The notes: generated by a model from the letters alone, not told the origin. 64,000 nucleotides of DNA from Caenorhabditis remanei (GCF_010183535.1 NC_071328.1:4216001-4280000), one strand, 5' to 3'; positions 35,317-48,975 are shown, counted from the first letter of the stretch. A program made the numbers and translations.

Positions 35317-35696
35317 TTAGGAATGATAATAATAGAAAACTGCGGCGGCGACAACGGCGACTCCGACTGCTGCTGGAACTTGCCAGCCCATCGACTCAGA
35401 GCAGGGAATCCATTGCCACAGTTTTCGTCGGTTTTCTGCCTGACGGCTCTTTTGTTGCATTCGCTCGATTTCGGCGCGTCTGGAATTCAAAACATTTAAA
35501 CTGTGTGAAGTAATAGCTTCAAATCAATATTCGAATCATAATGAAACTCTCTCTTTTCAACCTTGCCACAAAACAATAGAAAAAACAACAACGAGAATTC
35601 TTATTTTTAAGGAAAAACCTTAATACTTCATGTTTTTGGAGCTTTTAACATATTTTAAATGAATAATTAAAGTACTAACCTTGCCTCGTTTGTCAT
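35317..35696 (-). CDS. Small tail-anchored-type membrane protein, 59 aa
   Basis: Two exons, 35696-35680 (17 nt) and 35479-35317 (163 nt), join in phase through a 200-nt intron (GTTAGT...TTCCAG) to exactly 60 codons. The protein begins MTNEARRAEIERMQQKSRQA, a charged amphipathic helix. Near the C-terminus is one hydrophobic segment (VPAAVGVAVVAAAVFYYY, about residues 40-57), followed by two residues. That layout is typical of tail-anchored or small single-pass proteins, for instance of mitochondria or ER. I do not recognise the family. A TTTTCAG acceptor lies 4 bases before the ATG, and npp-17 follows after 220 bp, so the two probably share an operon. It is easily missed because its first exon is only 17 nt. 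Confidence 0.7.
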
Positions 35697-35700
35697 TCTG

Positions 35701-35708
35701 CTGAAAAT
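35701..35708 (-). promoter_or_regulatory. Trans-splice acceptor before the small membrane-protein gene
   Basis: ATTTTCAG on the minus strand lies 4 bases before the ATG, the usual spliced-leader position. Confidence 0.5.
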
Positions 35709-36157
35709 CGATGATTCGAAGCTTCGAAAAAGGAAAAATCGAAACGAAAAGCAGTGAAATTCATGCGAAAAAATTGCAAATTTGAACTGTTTCATTGGCG
35801 CGCACTTGCATACCCACTCTTTCAACACAAAAATTATTTTTTTCGAAGGTATTTCTCATAGTTTCTGATTGAAAAAGTCATAGGAAACTATAAAATTTAA
35901 ATGTTCATTTTTCAGAAAATGTTTCAGAAGATGTCAATAATCAACACTAAAAATATATCAATGGAATAAGATGTTTTATTTGAATTAAAAGAAGCAAAAA
36001 CTGGTTTAACAATATTTCGAATTATTCTAGGTTAAGAAATCGGTATTTTTTCCACCGGAGTTGAAAAATTCAGAAGATTTCGATTAATTATCGATAATAT
36101 ACGGACGGTATTTTGTAGAGTTCTGAAATGAAAAAAGGTTTGTAATCTGTCGTTTCA

Positions 36158-37452
36158 CTACAGACAAACTACAGAAGCAAGTCCAGTTTCCTGAAATCTC
36201 GCAGCAGCTTGTCTCATTCCAATAAAACGGTCTCTCTCTTTTTCATTAACAAGCCAACGATCTGTTTTGATGAATCTCTCAGCATCCTCTGTAATCTCGG
36301 GGTCGACACGTGGAATTGTGATAGCATGATGCTCCAAATGTGATTTAAGTGCATGAAGTTCCGGATGACGTTGAAGAATGAAACGAATCATATAATCATA
36401 GATAAAAGATATATCTTTGAAGGATTTCAGCTCGAACATTCTCTGCTTTTGCAATTTAATCAACATATACTCAATTGAGTAGTGCCCTTTGATTCCCTTC
36501 TCAATCATCTCAACGAGTACATCCATCACAATAAATACTGTTGAACGAGGATTCCCAGAATAACATTGAATGATTGCAGCTTTAGATGGTGTAATTTCAG
36601 ATTGTTTTCTGTTGAAGAATGAAGTAGAAACTGTAGGAATTGGGCTATTGAGTGTTTCATTTTCTGAAAAACGAAAATGTTAAAAACTGAAGACTCCTCC
36701 CTTTCGAACCTTTCAGAACTTTATGAAAATCCAACATCGGATCAAGATTTGCCGTCTCCAAGTCACTCCAAAACCAATAGTGATAATGGCGAAACTTGTG
36801 AACTTCTTTTGATTTCAGAGATATCAGCTCCATGTCTCGAACTATATAATGTCGATGAATTTCCAGATTTTTACATCGAACTGTGAAATCTCCAAACGTT
36901 AATTGTGCATCTATCTTCTCCGGATAAATCGTGTTAATCGACCAGATTTCAGATAGTGATTTCAGTAAAACAATGCCAGGAACTCGTTGCTCATAAACCA
37001 TTTGCCAGTAGTAGCGGATTTCATTAAATGCAATTTCACTTGTCATTATGTACTGTCGATTGATTTTCGGAAATTTCACATAGGATGCATTGATATATCC
37101 ATGGGGGTTTTCTTCGGTGCTACTGAGAATCACACGGTTATGTTCAACTGGAATATCATAAAATTCATAAAATGGCTGAAACTCGCACAACTAACTCACA
37201 TGGAACACACTTCGATGTTACGTTTCTTTCCTTTTGCTTGTTTTCTTCCTGATCGAACCAATATTTGGAGAATGTGGCAAGAGCATAGATAACCTGGAAA
37301 TGAAATAGTTCACAACTTTTCTTTTTTAGACTCACCGAAAGAACTTTCTCCCAGATTTCATTTCTGTCGAGCAAGATCTTTTTCTCGTAGAGTCTTTTGA
37401 AGACCTCCTCGTCTCCTTTGATTTTCTTCAGTTTGGTAAAGAAATCGAACAT
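36158..37452 (-). CDS. Tyrosine phosphatase-like protein, probable pseudophosphatase
   Basis: Exons 37452-37336, 37293-37200, 37147-36710 and 36663-36158 give 384 residues of the nematode-expanded classical PTP fold. EHNRVIL, GYINASYV, QYIMTSEI and YWQMVYEQ are the standard early motifs. The catalytic signature is QCYSGNPRST (Cys250, Arg256) instead of HCSAGxGRTG, so the Cys and Arg survive but the preceding His and the loop residues have changed. The WPD loop is WSD (197-199): Pro is lost, Asp kept. The KNRY phosphotyrosine-loop Tyr is absent (NVTSKCV). Such proteins often bind phosphotyrosine without cleaving it, but weak activity cannot be excluded. Many Caenorhabditis members of this expanded group are sperm-enriched; nothing here shows tissue. 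It diverges from rod-1 across 1,036 bp. Confidence 0.9.
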
Positions 37453-38488
37453 TATTTAAAAAAAAAAGAAGGATCCAAGAGGAAGATGACCGTATTTATA
37501 AGACTGTTGTTTATGTTATTGAAGACTTTTCGATGGGATACTGTAGTTATTCTGTCTGTTCGGCGTTAATTGAATCAGAAATAAGAATGAAAAACAGTAA
37601 GTGCTGGCTACTGTATCCCGACGTCTTCTGTTTTGGATCATGAAGTCTATTTAGCAAAATATTATTCATTTCAATAATAAATCTGTCTGTCAATTAGGTT
37701 TTCTATTTTTCTGTTTTCTCTTTTTCTACAAACAGTGATTACTACAAACAGTGATGATTTCAGAATTCTGAAGAATAGATACTTCTCTGCGTCTCCTCTA
37801 TTCGAACTTTCTCTCACAAGTACTAATGACGTCATCCACGCGAGGTACTGTAGTTGGGTCTCGACACGACAAATCCTCAGATATGCTCCTTTCTCTGCGT
37901 CTCCACAAAATCAACACTGTCTCGCTGGTTTTATCATTTCTTGAAAATTCTTTGAGTTTTTAAGCATGTGATCAGTAGCCGTAGTTTTGGAGCTTTTGCT
38001 CTCCGATTTTAATTAATGCGAGATGAAAATCAACTCATTTGATTTACCTATTAATTTCAGTACTTGCCGATTCTCAATTTACCGCCCGTTTTTACGGCGG
38101 GAAAATAAAAATGTTTCTGTTAGATTTTAAAAATCTAGACTAGATTTTTAAATGAATACGTTCGCATATAATGTGTCTTCCAAAACAATCTATGTTTCGC
38201 AATTTTGTTTGACAATTTTGTTTGAAAATTTTCCCTGACATTTCGTAATTTTGAGCCGAACTTTTCACTATTTTCAATTGTTTTCTTATCACACGAATTT
38301 GCTTGAACAGCCATTTGAAAAATATTGTTTTCCTCAGTTTTGTGTAAATACAATCGCGCTCTCTCGCAGTGTGACTTTCGGCGGGTGGCATTTTATTTCA
38401 AAGTGTCAACTGTTTACCGCAAAACTTTCCTTTTGTTCCATTTTCTCTCTTATAATCGTTATCCTTATCAATTAAAATTTATTACAGA
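37453..38488. other. Intergenic region between the PTP gene and rod-1
   Basis: The two genes diverge, so both promoters lie in this 1.04 kb. The stretch is AT-rich, with CTCTCTCGCAGTGTGAC near 38361. I see no gene or repeat of note. Confidence 0.6.
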
Positions 38489-41400
38489 ATGGGTCGCCTT
38501 GGCGAAACCAAAGAAACAATCGATATCGAGGCGGAGACGTCGACAGTGGGACTCTATGACGTGTGCACCGTTGCGCGTATCGCTCCTCGTAAGACTTCAA
38601 GAATCCAACTGTGTTAGAATACTAATATTGTTACAGTTTTGAATGAAGTTCCAGTCGACAAAGCTTCGCCGGAGTGGAAACTCAAACCGAAAAGCAACGA
38701 ACGCTTCCTCGTTCTTGCGTCGTGTTCCGATCTAGCTGTCTTCACTCTCGGAGAGAAGACGGATTACTCTTTCAATACTGGGCTCGAAGGTAAGATCACG
38801 GATGTCGAAATTTAGAAAATAAAAACTTTTACTATTCAGGAACTATCACCGACTTCGAAATCCTCGGAAGTTCTGCATTTATGGTTGGGATTATCGAGAA
38901 ACGACGCATCGTTATTCTGTCGTTGGAAAAACAAGAACTCTACTTCAATGAGCCGGCTCCGCATGATATCGACTTTGTATTCTGCAATCCAACACCAACA
39001 GTTTGCTACCTGACATTCGGAAGCCGTACTGGCGACTGGCACACTGTTATGCTGCAAGGTGACGTGGCTGCATCGAAGGAGAACAATCGAGTAGAGAACT
39101 GGCAGAGAGATCAGATTCAGGAATACTTCCAACAAGCGATTCAAAAAACTACTACAAAAACGATGAGAATGGAAGATGTGTCCGGAGACATCACATCGAT
39201 TTCTACTGGTCCTCTACAATCATTCGCTTCAATCCACAAGCAACAAGGTCTCTCATGGTGTGGATTAGCTGAATCTCAGTTCTCAGTCATTGGAAGAGAG
39301 AAACAATTCGTTCGTGTTCGTGATGGTGGTCGATTCTCTCTCCACCTTGACACTGATGGATGGATTCATGTCTTCGATCCGTTGACATTCTCCTTCTGGC
39401 ACGAGTTCGACGTCAAAATGACACCTGACGACATAATTCTTGATTTTGTTGTGATTGATAAGAACGAGACAGAAGTGCCAAAACTGTTTGCTATCATCAC
39501 ATCATCCGGCGGTGAAGGTTCAGAAGTAAATAACTGTTTTGTAGTAATCGTCTTTATTCATTCTCTTCTTTCAGATGATCATTTACGATCGCACAAAACA
39601 CGAGAACTGTTTCTCGCTGCCGTCTGCTATATCTACGACACTTTTTGCCTATGGAGGTAGTGATCGTGTCCTCATGGCTGTCGAGGAGCTTGATAATTGT
39701 GCGGAAGGAAGTATGGAGAAAAGTCGAATTGTTGTTCGCCAAGTTTCTCAATCACGCCCGGAGATGCGTTTTGAGTCACTTCTCAAAAACAATAGATTCG
39801 ATGAGGCGGAAAAGTTTGCCAAAACTTTCAAGCTAGACGTTCAAAAAGTATACAAAGCTCATGTGACTTATTTGATGGATACATGCGACGAAGAAGAAGA
39901 ATCTTTCAAAATATTATTGGAAACGATTGAGAAAATTCAAGATCACAACATGGTCGCTGAGACATACTTCACTTTAGTTGGAATGAGCCGTCGTTGCGAT
40001 CGTATTCGAACTTATTTGACTTACGCGAAGAAAAAAAGAATAAGTGATATGGATGTGCTCAAAATGATAGAATCCCTCTGCTACACGTGGGCAACTTATC
40101 GAATCATCGTAGGTCCAGTAGGAAATGAAGTCGGTTCTCAAATTAGAGAGGACATTTGGGACTTGTTCGTCGAAGCGTTGCACGATGGAAATCCATGGAT
40201 TGAGATGTATAACGAGTTCATCCTGTCAGCTCAATTTACGGTGTGATCTGAAAGCGTTCACAAGTAATTATTCCCTATATTTCAGCAAGCTAGAGTCATT
40301 TTTAGTCGTCATGGGCAAATGATAATTGATCATTTGTGCGCGGATGACGATGAGGCAGCTTCTCGTTTGGATGCTCTTTTCCGTATGTTCATTGATGCTA
40401 TCTCTGCAGACATCAAGAACTGGAGTAATGTGATTGAGCATGTCACTATGGATATTTTACCTGCATGTCTCTCTATCGCGGAGAAGGTAGTTATTTTCAT
40501 CTCTATCTGTTCTCAATATTCATTTTCAGCTTGTTCCATGTCTTGAAAATCTCATAACTACACTCATTCCACTCCTCGAGTATCGTGATTCGACAAATTG
40601 GCCCGATAATGCAATCAAGGCTGCCAGCAGTTACGATACAATGACTAAACTACTCGTGAGCAATGGAAATACTCCTGTTAGCCAATCGCTTCTACTTTAT
40701 GGGGGAAGCAAACTGAGCTCGTCATCTTTAGGAGGAAGTTCATCAATGTCTCGAGTGAAGAAAATGTACTACGATTTGATCGAGTTGAAACGTCTGAAAG
40801 AAGTCTTCGAGTGCTCTATTAGCTTTTCGGTCTTCCAAACTCTGCCATCCGAGGGAATCTGTCACAAAATTCTTCAAAACGCTCTCACAAATCCAAACAC
40901 AACTCATGCGAAAATTGAGAAATTTGTGGTACCATTCATGGAAGAACGTCATCTGGATCAAGAGCAAACTATTGTGAATTACATTCAGATGATGTCGGGC
41001 GCTGCAGTTTCTAAGGCGAATGCGTTTGGATGGGAGAAGCAATGCGTGCAGTTGTGTGCAAGTTTGAAAGATGAATCTCGTCGCTGTTGCTCGATTATCT
41101 CAATTGCTTCCACTGCAAAATTGCCATGGCCAGTCGAGCTGAATGAAGCCGTCGATAAAATCCTTGCAAGTCGCACACTCTTGAGATCGGAGATCGAAGA
41201 GATGGAAATGGTGTGCAAACGGACAGATCTCTACAAAATGCTCTCTTCGTACGGATACAGTCGTCACGACATCGAATTGTTGACGCTCGTTGACTCCAGC
41301 ATGGATATCATCATGACTATTCGTTGTATGCTAGCACAACGAGAGAAGCCATCTCGATTCGTTGATGTTATTAAGCTCATCCAGTTGCTGAAGGCTATGC

Positions 41401-44400
41401 TCAATCACAGAGAAACGCGTAGCGTGAAAATCGAATATGTTCAATCATTTGCTGTCATTCACATGATGTATCATGAAGATGTTACGACTTCAATCATCAA
41501 CTACATTGACAGTCTCGGAGAACGTGAACGTGTCAAAACGATATCTTTGATTTTCTCATTCATTGAGCGCGTGGCTGATACTCCTGCAAGTGGTGTGAAT
41601 ATTCTCGAAAGAGAAAAGATGCTGGGAGTTGGAGAAGGTCTTCTCTCATACTACGTGTGCCGAGACAACGATTACAACGATCCAGAGAGACGCTTGAAAG
41701 ATAATCTTGTTTTACTCCGAGAAGTTCAGAAGAACGAAGCGAAAGCTGTTCTATTGTCAGATTTCCAAGATGAGCACTGGCGAGGACAGTTTCTTGAAAA
41801 ACTTCTTGAATCAGAAAGTTCGCTGAGAGTGGTAATGACGAATGACAAGAGAATTTTAAATGAAATGTATTTTATAGAAACTGAACAACTGCAGCTACAT
41901 GGGAATTCCAATTGAAAATCTGATTGAGATGTTGCTCAGAAAAGCGTTTGAAGATAACGATATTGATCAGATCGTTGACAGTATAACTAATTACACAGAA
42001 TTTATCACTCCATGGACAGAAACAACTAGAGATATGCTGGATCCAATTGTACAGACACTCAGTTGGATTACATTCCGACTTCCAGAACTTCTACCTACTG
42101 AAACTGAAGTGGTTCGGGCCGATTATGTAAGAAATAACAATTTTTGCAAACAAATTCGGTATACTCTTTCAGATCGCCTTCACGATCAAGCGTCTTGGCC
42201 GTGTGGTTCGAGAGACAATACGTCGTTTTCCATTCGACGTTATCAGTGACGATTTGCATTTTCTTCTCCAATTAGAAGCGTTCTTCAATCTCGGAGAACA
42301 CATCATTAATCAATCGCTTCGTGGACAAGAAAATGAGAATGAGTCACAAGATGCTTTCCGATCCGAAGATCCTTCCTTCCTCCCGGCTACTGCTTCGATT
42401 TCATCGACTGATAACTATACCACGTCGAAGTTGCGAATTTTCGATTTCAAACGGCCACTCGGAACATACGATTTCTCTTGCGAACCCGCGTTGTTCGAAG
42501 GAGTTCAAGGAGTTATTAATCTTGCCATGGTAGCTCCGTCTGTCGCACGTCCATACGGATCTGATATTACTAATGAAGACGCAAACGAATTCCGTGCGAA
42601 TTGGGATCAGTTGAACATGTTCTTGGCTATGCATTCTCAAGACCTTCTTGATATCTCAGCCCGTGTGTTCGCTGGATCACTTGGTAAGTGTCAATCACGC
42701 TTTTTCAAACTATAATATTTACTTCAGAGTGTTGGTCGAAAGAATATCTACAAGGAATCGCTGAGATGGAAATGCCAGTGTTGAACGTGGTTGAACGAAT
42801 GCTTCAACAAAAGAAATTTGATTTCTGGCACGCTGTCACACTTCTCGGTGGAATTCCTCTCGAACGACTCGATAGAGCTGTAACCGAACTTCAGAGAAGA
42901 CCGGGTGTTCGCAGTTCTACCAAGGCAACCATTCAGTATCTTCAGCTTGCGTTTGTGATGAGTTTGCTGATCAGAAACAATGAAAAGATGCCAATAATCA
43001 TAAGCGGCTACGAACAGAAGTATTTGGTAAAGAAACTCGCCGAGGAAGGTATTCGTGCCTCCATCAATGGAGATTTCGTCGAAAAAGTTATTCAACAAGC
43101 TGTCGAGTTGCGTCAACCACTACCACCGCTGCGACTTCATGAGTAAGTGCAATATACACGATATCGTTAGAGTTCAGTGTTTTTTCAGTTATGTCAAAAA
43201 GTATGTAGAGAAATTATCACGAAATAACAAGATGAAAGTGGGAGAATATATGGTTCGATATGCAACACTGCTCATTAGGAAAGCCTCTGCTGCAGGAAGA
43301 TTGACAGACAACGAAGCTCGTCGAGATGAAATCGCGAAGTTCATAGAATTGGCAAGATTAGCATTGAGAGTGAGTTAATGTTTGGAGTGGAACAAAATTA
43401 GCATGTTCAAATTGTTTCAGTTGGCTGTGGAAGAAGAAGCTACATGCATCTGCAACTATCTTCATTGTCTACTGTATATCGTGTGCCCCTACAACTATGA
43501 GGTTCTTCAATTCATCGTGACTTCATTCGGACAATATGCTACAGAAGAATCAGAATTCGAAATGGAGAAGAACTTGAAATCGGTAAATATATGAAAGTTG
43601 TAGCACCGTTTGGCTACGATGTTATTTTCAGATCATGTCTTTCCTGTGGTCGTACCGACGAACCAATCATATCAGCAGTGCGGAGTCGATTTGGTTCACA
43701 AAGCGAGAAAGCACTCTGCTGAAAGGGGAGAAAGAATATGAAAAGTCAGGGAAATCCTTGGAACCGTTCGGTCACTCACTTCGACTCGCCCACGAGGACG
43801 ATGGGAATAACATGTCTGACATGTCTGGATCTGAAGCATCGGACCAAGCGGATGCAATGGTTTACGAAAGAAACAGTGTCATCATCAGTGACATGCCAGC
43901 ATTGGTGAGTGATTCTGAGTGATGCAAAGTTTAGTGGTTCGATTCTTCTTACAGGCGATGCAACATCTTCCGTTCCATGGCTTCTTACTACGAAAGAAAG
44001 AAGAAGTTACTCATGTTGTGTTGGGAATAGTGAATGGTGAACTGTCCATCTTCAACGTTCCAATTTGGCAAGCGTTCCTCCGCGAGGTTCAATGGCTTGC
44101 TCTTCATCTCTCACGATCACAGCTACTCTCTTCTGCCATTTTCACTCATGCCAACAAGTACGCGAAGTTCGGTAAAAGTTTACCAGAAGGAGAGCGCAAT
44201 ACTATTCATCACCTGCTCGATTCGGCTTCAAACCGTGCTGTCGTCGTTACAACAATTGCTCTTCTATTCAAGAACATCATTCTCAGTGATGTCAAAATCG
44301 AGCTTCTTCAAATGGGAGTAGATATTTCTTCTAGATGGACTCAGGATTTGGATGGTGATGAGCAGGAAGAGATGCAAGAACAAAGTGACCGATTGAAAGA

Positions 44401-45694
44401 CGGAATCGCCAAGTTTTTCACTGAACTTGAACTCAAAAAGAACGGAATTTACAATGAGAAGACCGCTGATAACATTGAGAATGTTCAAGAGTTGTGCACA
44501 TTGATTTATGATGAAATGATCCAATGGGATAATTCGACAGATGTCGCCAAAAAGTGTGAGGTTGTAGAGCGCATCGCCAAAGCGAACGGACTTGACTTGG
44601 TTTCTTTGCACGAAAAACTCGTTTTCGCTTGGGTTGAAGATCAAGAGTCATCGATTCCAATCAGCCACGTCGATATGAATGAATCAATCGGTGGTACCTC
44701 ATTCACGGACCAGAAGGACGATTCAGATGACCAGAACGAGCTTCGTATTCCCCTTTTCGACACTGTACTCGACAAAATTGTGATTCTTTGTAAGAAATTA
44801 GACAAGAAACGTCTGTTGACGAGACTCGGAAACATTATCATGAGAGGAGGTCGGAAGGCGACAGGAGGATTCACAGCCGTCGTTCGTGCTGTTTGCATAA
44901 TCCTTCGTTCTTTCACCGACACCGATGTTAATGAGTTCTCCCCGGGAGCTGATTTGGGCAATTTGTGGTGAGTATATCCATATAACTTCTGATTTTCCCT
45001 AATAATCATTTTGCAGCGCGATTCTGGAAATCCAACTGAACGAGCGTTTGTTCGATAAGGCGGAGATGAAATATGACGAGAAAACAGACAAGATTCAACT
45101 GATCAAAACTCTTCTTCAATGTCCATCTCGTACACAAACAATGACTGCTCTCATTGCTTGTCTCATCATTGATCATGATTTCAATGATCCGAAGAGTATT
45201 GATCAAGTGATGGCTCGTCTTCAAATCACGAAACAATGGAACACACTTCGTGCACTGCTCAACTACGTTCGCTCGAATAAAATGGATTCAATGATTCGCT
45301 CTTTCCCGTTGCTCTGGTTCCGTGTTTACGAGAATGCGATTTTCGAGTTGAACGGAAAGACAACTGTCAATCCAAATTGGAATCACGAACAGTGTGTGAT
45401 GCTCCGTATGTGGACACTTTGGGCGATGAGTAGCAACGTAGAAGGAGGACGTCTTCCAAATATCGCTCGATTCCTTCGCGAGCTCAACTGTCCCGTCAGT
45501 GCATCAATCATGTCAGTTCTTTCCAGCTGGACTGTTGATGTGAGTTTTGCTAGAATATAATTAATGAATCCAATTTTCTCTTATTTCAGAAAATGGACGC
45601 CGTTGACATCAACAAAATGGATCCAACTCGCGACCTCTGCCTCGGATGGAATGTTAAAGAAGAACCAAAAAGTGCAAACGTTTCGATCGTCTAA
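38489..45694 (+). CDS. rod-1: Kinetochore checkpoint protein ROD/KNTC1
   Basis: Fifteen exons join in phase to 2,179 residues, close to the C. elegans ROD-1 length I recall: 38489-38588, 38637-38789, 38840-39525, 39575-40240, 40286-40486, 40530-41831, 41878-42126, 42173-42683, 42728-43142, 43189-43369, 43421-43582, 43632-43904, 43955-44967, 45017-45539, 45590-45694. ROD forms the RZZ complex with ZW10 and Zwilch; it brings dynein and the Mad1-Mad2 checkpoint to outer kinetochores. Residues 1 to about 385 are a beta-propeller-like region. LKNNRFDEAEKFAKTF then starts the helical-repeat body, as in human KNTC1, and DLYKMLSSYGYSRHDIELL also matches the family. An acidic, Met/Ser-rich loop (DDGNNMSDMSGSEASD) lies about two thirds along. 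An ATTACAG acceptor sits 1 base before the ATG. No frame is broken. Confidence 0.93.
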
Positions 45695-46724
45695 ATACAC
45701 ATTCTCCCATTCTTTTCCATTCGTTTTATCATGTAAACTAACAAATATCTCAACTATTGAGATATCACTTTTCATTAATTGTACTTCTATCACTACACAT
45801 CCTCGTGTTTCTGTATTTGTGAATATAGCCCCCGAATGCTCGAGAAGCACACCGATGAATTTGTTTATTTAAAGAATTTCCCAAATTTCAAAAAAAATCT
45901 TCTCCCCTTTCAGCACAGAATGATCAAATCGTAATGCCTTCATCTCAAATTCGTGGAATCGTTTTTCCTTCTTCCCGATGAGAAACAATGGAATAAATGG
46001 AAGGATATGGAATTTGTGAGTTTGGGGGAAAACGAGACAATTGAAATTTGAGGAATTCGAAATGAATTTCAGATTTCTTGACTCATAGAAAAGTGAAAAC
46101 TTCTGTTGAATAACAATTTGAATTTCTAAAGTTTTTTTCGAAAGGAAAAAGTGCAATTCGAGTCGATCGTAATTCAATTACACCATTTTTTCAAATCGTA
46201 CTCTTCTCGAATCTTCTTTATAATTTTCAATTCATTTTTTCGAAGTCTGGCGTGCCATTAGCGCGAAACTTATTCCCCCAGCTTTACAAGAACTCAATCC
46301 TTTCCCTGTGCTCCTGCAACCAACACAATCATCATCATCTTCTCATTTTCAAAACGCGAACTCTTCTCAAAACGAAATAGTGTGTCGAATGAAGAGACGC
46401 AGAGCAGGCGGTTCGTTACGTAAGAAAGAGAGATTGAAAAAGAGAAAAAGAAGTAATATTTTGTGATATGATGAGAAGAAAACCCATGAGATCATTGATA
46501 AGAAGGGCGAATGATGATGATGATGAGCCACACATTGATTGATAAATATGAAGGATATGAGATCAGATTTCAAGTGAAGAAAAGAGAAGACGAAGATTTT
46601 CACTTTCTTTTCTTCGACGGATAACTCGAATCGACTATTTTTTTATATCACCCAATCACTTTTTCTTGTGAAGAAGAGTACTGTAGTTTCCCATCTATAG
46701 ATGACACGTGGTCGGGAACCACGA

Positions 46725-47085
46725 TGTGCGGAACTAAAAATTTCGGAAATCGGAAATATTCCGAATTATTCTTTTCGGAAATTCTGGATATTTCGAACAC
46801 TCGGGTTTTCAAGTTTTTCATAGTCAAAGTCTATAAATATGTAATAAAAACTAAACATTCTGTGAATTTTGTCACAGGTGTGGCGTTTTTGCACCGCGTT
46901 GGTTTTGTAGCAATTTCTTTCGATTCTGGACATTTTTTTATAATCACGAAAGTATTTGAAATTTCAGAGAATTCGGAACCAAACTTTTCCGCAAAAATGT
47001 TTCTCGGAAATCGGAGATTTTCCGACAGAAAACAGTTCCGAAAAATGTCGAAATTTCCGATTTCCGTTCCGACATCCCTGATTGT
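46725..47085. mobile_element. Palindromic element with TTCGGAAATCGGAAAT arms
   Basis: Near 46740 the arm reads TTTCGGAAATCGGAAATATT. Near 47005 and 47050 it is mirrored by CGGAAATCGGAGATTTTCC and GAAATTTCCGATTTCCG. The whole block is largely self-complementary and non-coding. Confidence 0.55.
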
Positions 47086-48179
47086 GAATAACACTTCTGA
47101 AAGAAAATTGAAATGTTTCTGTCAACTTTTATGCAGAAACCCTCCTTTAAGAGACATGGTTTTGATGAACTGATTTGGACCACTGAATTCCACTCACCTT
47201 TTCTCTGCTTCATAACTTTCTCCGCAAAATTTTTACAAAAAAAGTAGTCGACTACAAAAATGGAGATCTAGACTTGAACTATGTACATACAAAAAATGGA
47301 AGCACTGGGATCATTTTGGGTTATGCTACATGAGTTCAAACTTTTCAACTATTCAGTTCAAGAAAAATATAGTAACCCACTACTGTGTCGGTAGTTTTCC
47401 GGCTTGCAAGAGCCACGATAGCTATAGTTAGTACGTAATAGCGCATTCCAAATGTTTGTATTACGGTAGCTTGCAGATATTTTCAAGAATAGAAATTAGT
47501 TTTGTACCTACAGTACTTCTTGTCCTACAGATAGACTTAAGTGCTGTAATTTCTCAATTAACTCCCAATTATCTCTACTCTTGTCCCGCCTCCTCCCTTT
47601 CATCCCACTTCACTTTTTATTGTCTTCTCCTCTCTTTTTCTACATTTGACCCATTAGTAGTCGACGAGACAAGAAAATAAAATTGAAATGAAATGGACCT
47701 TGAATGAAATGCAGCAATTCCTCACACCCCTTCTTATTCTGATTTCTTCTTTTTCGGGGGGCTCCCAACACGCTTTTCGCACCGAAATTAAATGGATTGA
47801 ATGGGATGAAACGAATTGGGAGGGAGATGAAATGAGGAAATTTCCTTAAGGCAAGAGAGATGTTCTTCATGTTTTAACACAATTTTTCTGTCCGGAGCAC
47901 GATATTTTTGACCTTGGAAATGGTAGCGAAAAGTGAGTTTTCAAAAAGCTTTGGTTTGTAGTTGAAAGCTGAAGTCTGCAGGATTCTGAATCTGATTTCA
48001 AACTTTGCTAACTAGAAGAAGAAATCAAGAAACACAATCTAGAATTTAAAGATAATCGAATCCTAAAGACTACTGTCAGAATTTTTTATATTGAAAGACT
48101 TGATAACTTCTAATCGACATGCAGTACCCTCTACAATCAAACAAGAAATCTGATCTGTTCTGAAAACTTTTTTCTCAAA

Positions 48180-48303
48180 TTCAACCGCGCTCTACCGAAA
48201 CCGAAGAAAATTGTGTGCGAAATTGAGAGACACAGAGAAAAAGAGTCACTTTTCAAGGGCATTACGGTGGAGCGCAATTGTGAGAACTGGGCCAAGCTAA
48301 TAA
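48180..48303. mobile_element. GCGCTCTACCG-family inverted-repeat element
   Basis: Starts with AACCGCGCTCTACCGAAACC and ends GGTGGAGCGCAATTGTGAGA, which are complementary apart from scattered changes. The internal sequence TGTGCGAAATTGAGAGAC is shared with copies at 50651, 54124, 59285 and 63595. Confidence 0.75.
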
Positions 48304-48319
48304 AACCAAAAAAACCCAA

Positions 48320-48405
48320 AAAAAATACTAATTTTCTATATCTGAAATTTCTTGAAACATCTCAAAACATTAGGTCGGCGCCAACTTTAAGCCCTAGTAA
48401 CTTGT
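48320..48405 (-). repeat. Repeat shared in inverted orientation with 56049-56140
   Basis: TATATCTGAAATTTCTTGAA, then ACATTAGGTC, CGCCAACTTTAAGCC, reappears as the complement at 56049-56140, with only a few differences over about 85 bases. Confidence 0.7.
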
Positions 48406-48844
48406 GCCGAGCTAATAGAAAGAATTATAATAGAGAATTTGACATAGGATGATGATGAGCATTACTGAAAGGTATTGAGGAACCTTAATTTCTATGTCTG
48501 ACACCAATATGACTCATCTTGAAATAACACTTCAGATAAAACAAATCATCTCTCCGAGCTTCAGGAATCTAGACAAGCTCCGCTCATCGGCGCGCTTTTC
48601 CTTACGATATTTAGAGAGATGTTCTCTTAAATCATAATCCCAAAGAAAGGAATTCTACCGAATTGCTCTTCACTACAATTGCTCTGAAATTGATTAAACT
48701 ATGTATAATCACACCCAGATGGACTCGGACATCGTTTCCAAAAACAGGATAAAGTGAGGTGACACTGGAGCACCAAACACCGTAAAACCTGTAGGAATTG
48801 CTCATTCTCCTCGAAATCAGGTTTTGAATTTTCTAACATTGGAA

Positions 48845-48975
48845 GTCCTCGAAGTGCCCTCTTTCAAACGACTCAAGAATTCGCCCCGCAGAATTTTATT
48901 TCAGATTCGAAATCTGCAAAGTATCAGGGGCAAAATCCTTGAGTCGTTTGAAAGAGGACACTTCGAGGGTTTCCC
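48845..48975. repeat. Inverted repeat with ~40-bp arms
   Basis: TCGAAGTGCCCTCTTTCAAA and CGACTCAAG near 48855 pair with CTTGAGTCG and TTTGAAAGAGGACACTTCGA near 48940. The loop is about 55 bases. Non-coding. Confidence 0.75.

Noticed and set aside
41832..41915. Reading rod-1 straight through into the stop after LQLHGNSN
   Set aside because: GTAATG...TTATAG at 41832-41877 is a 46-nt intron, and splicing continues the helical-repeat protein in phase.
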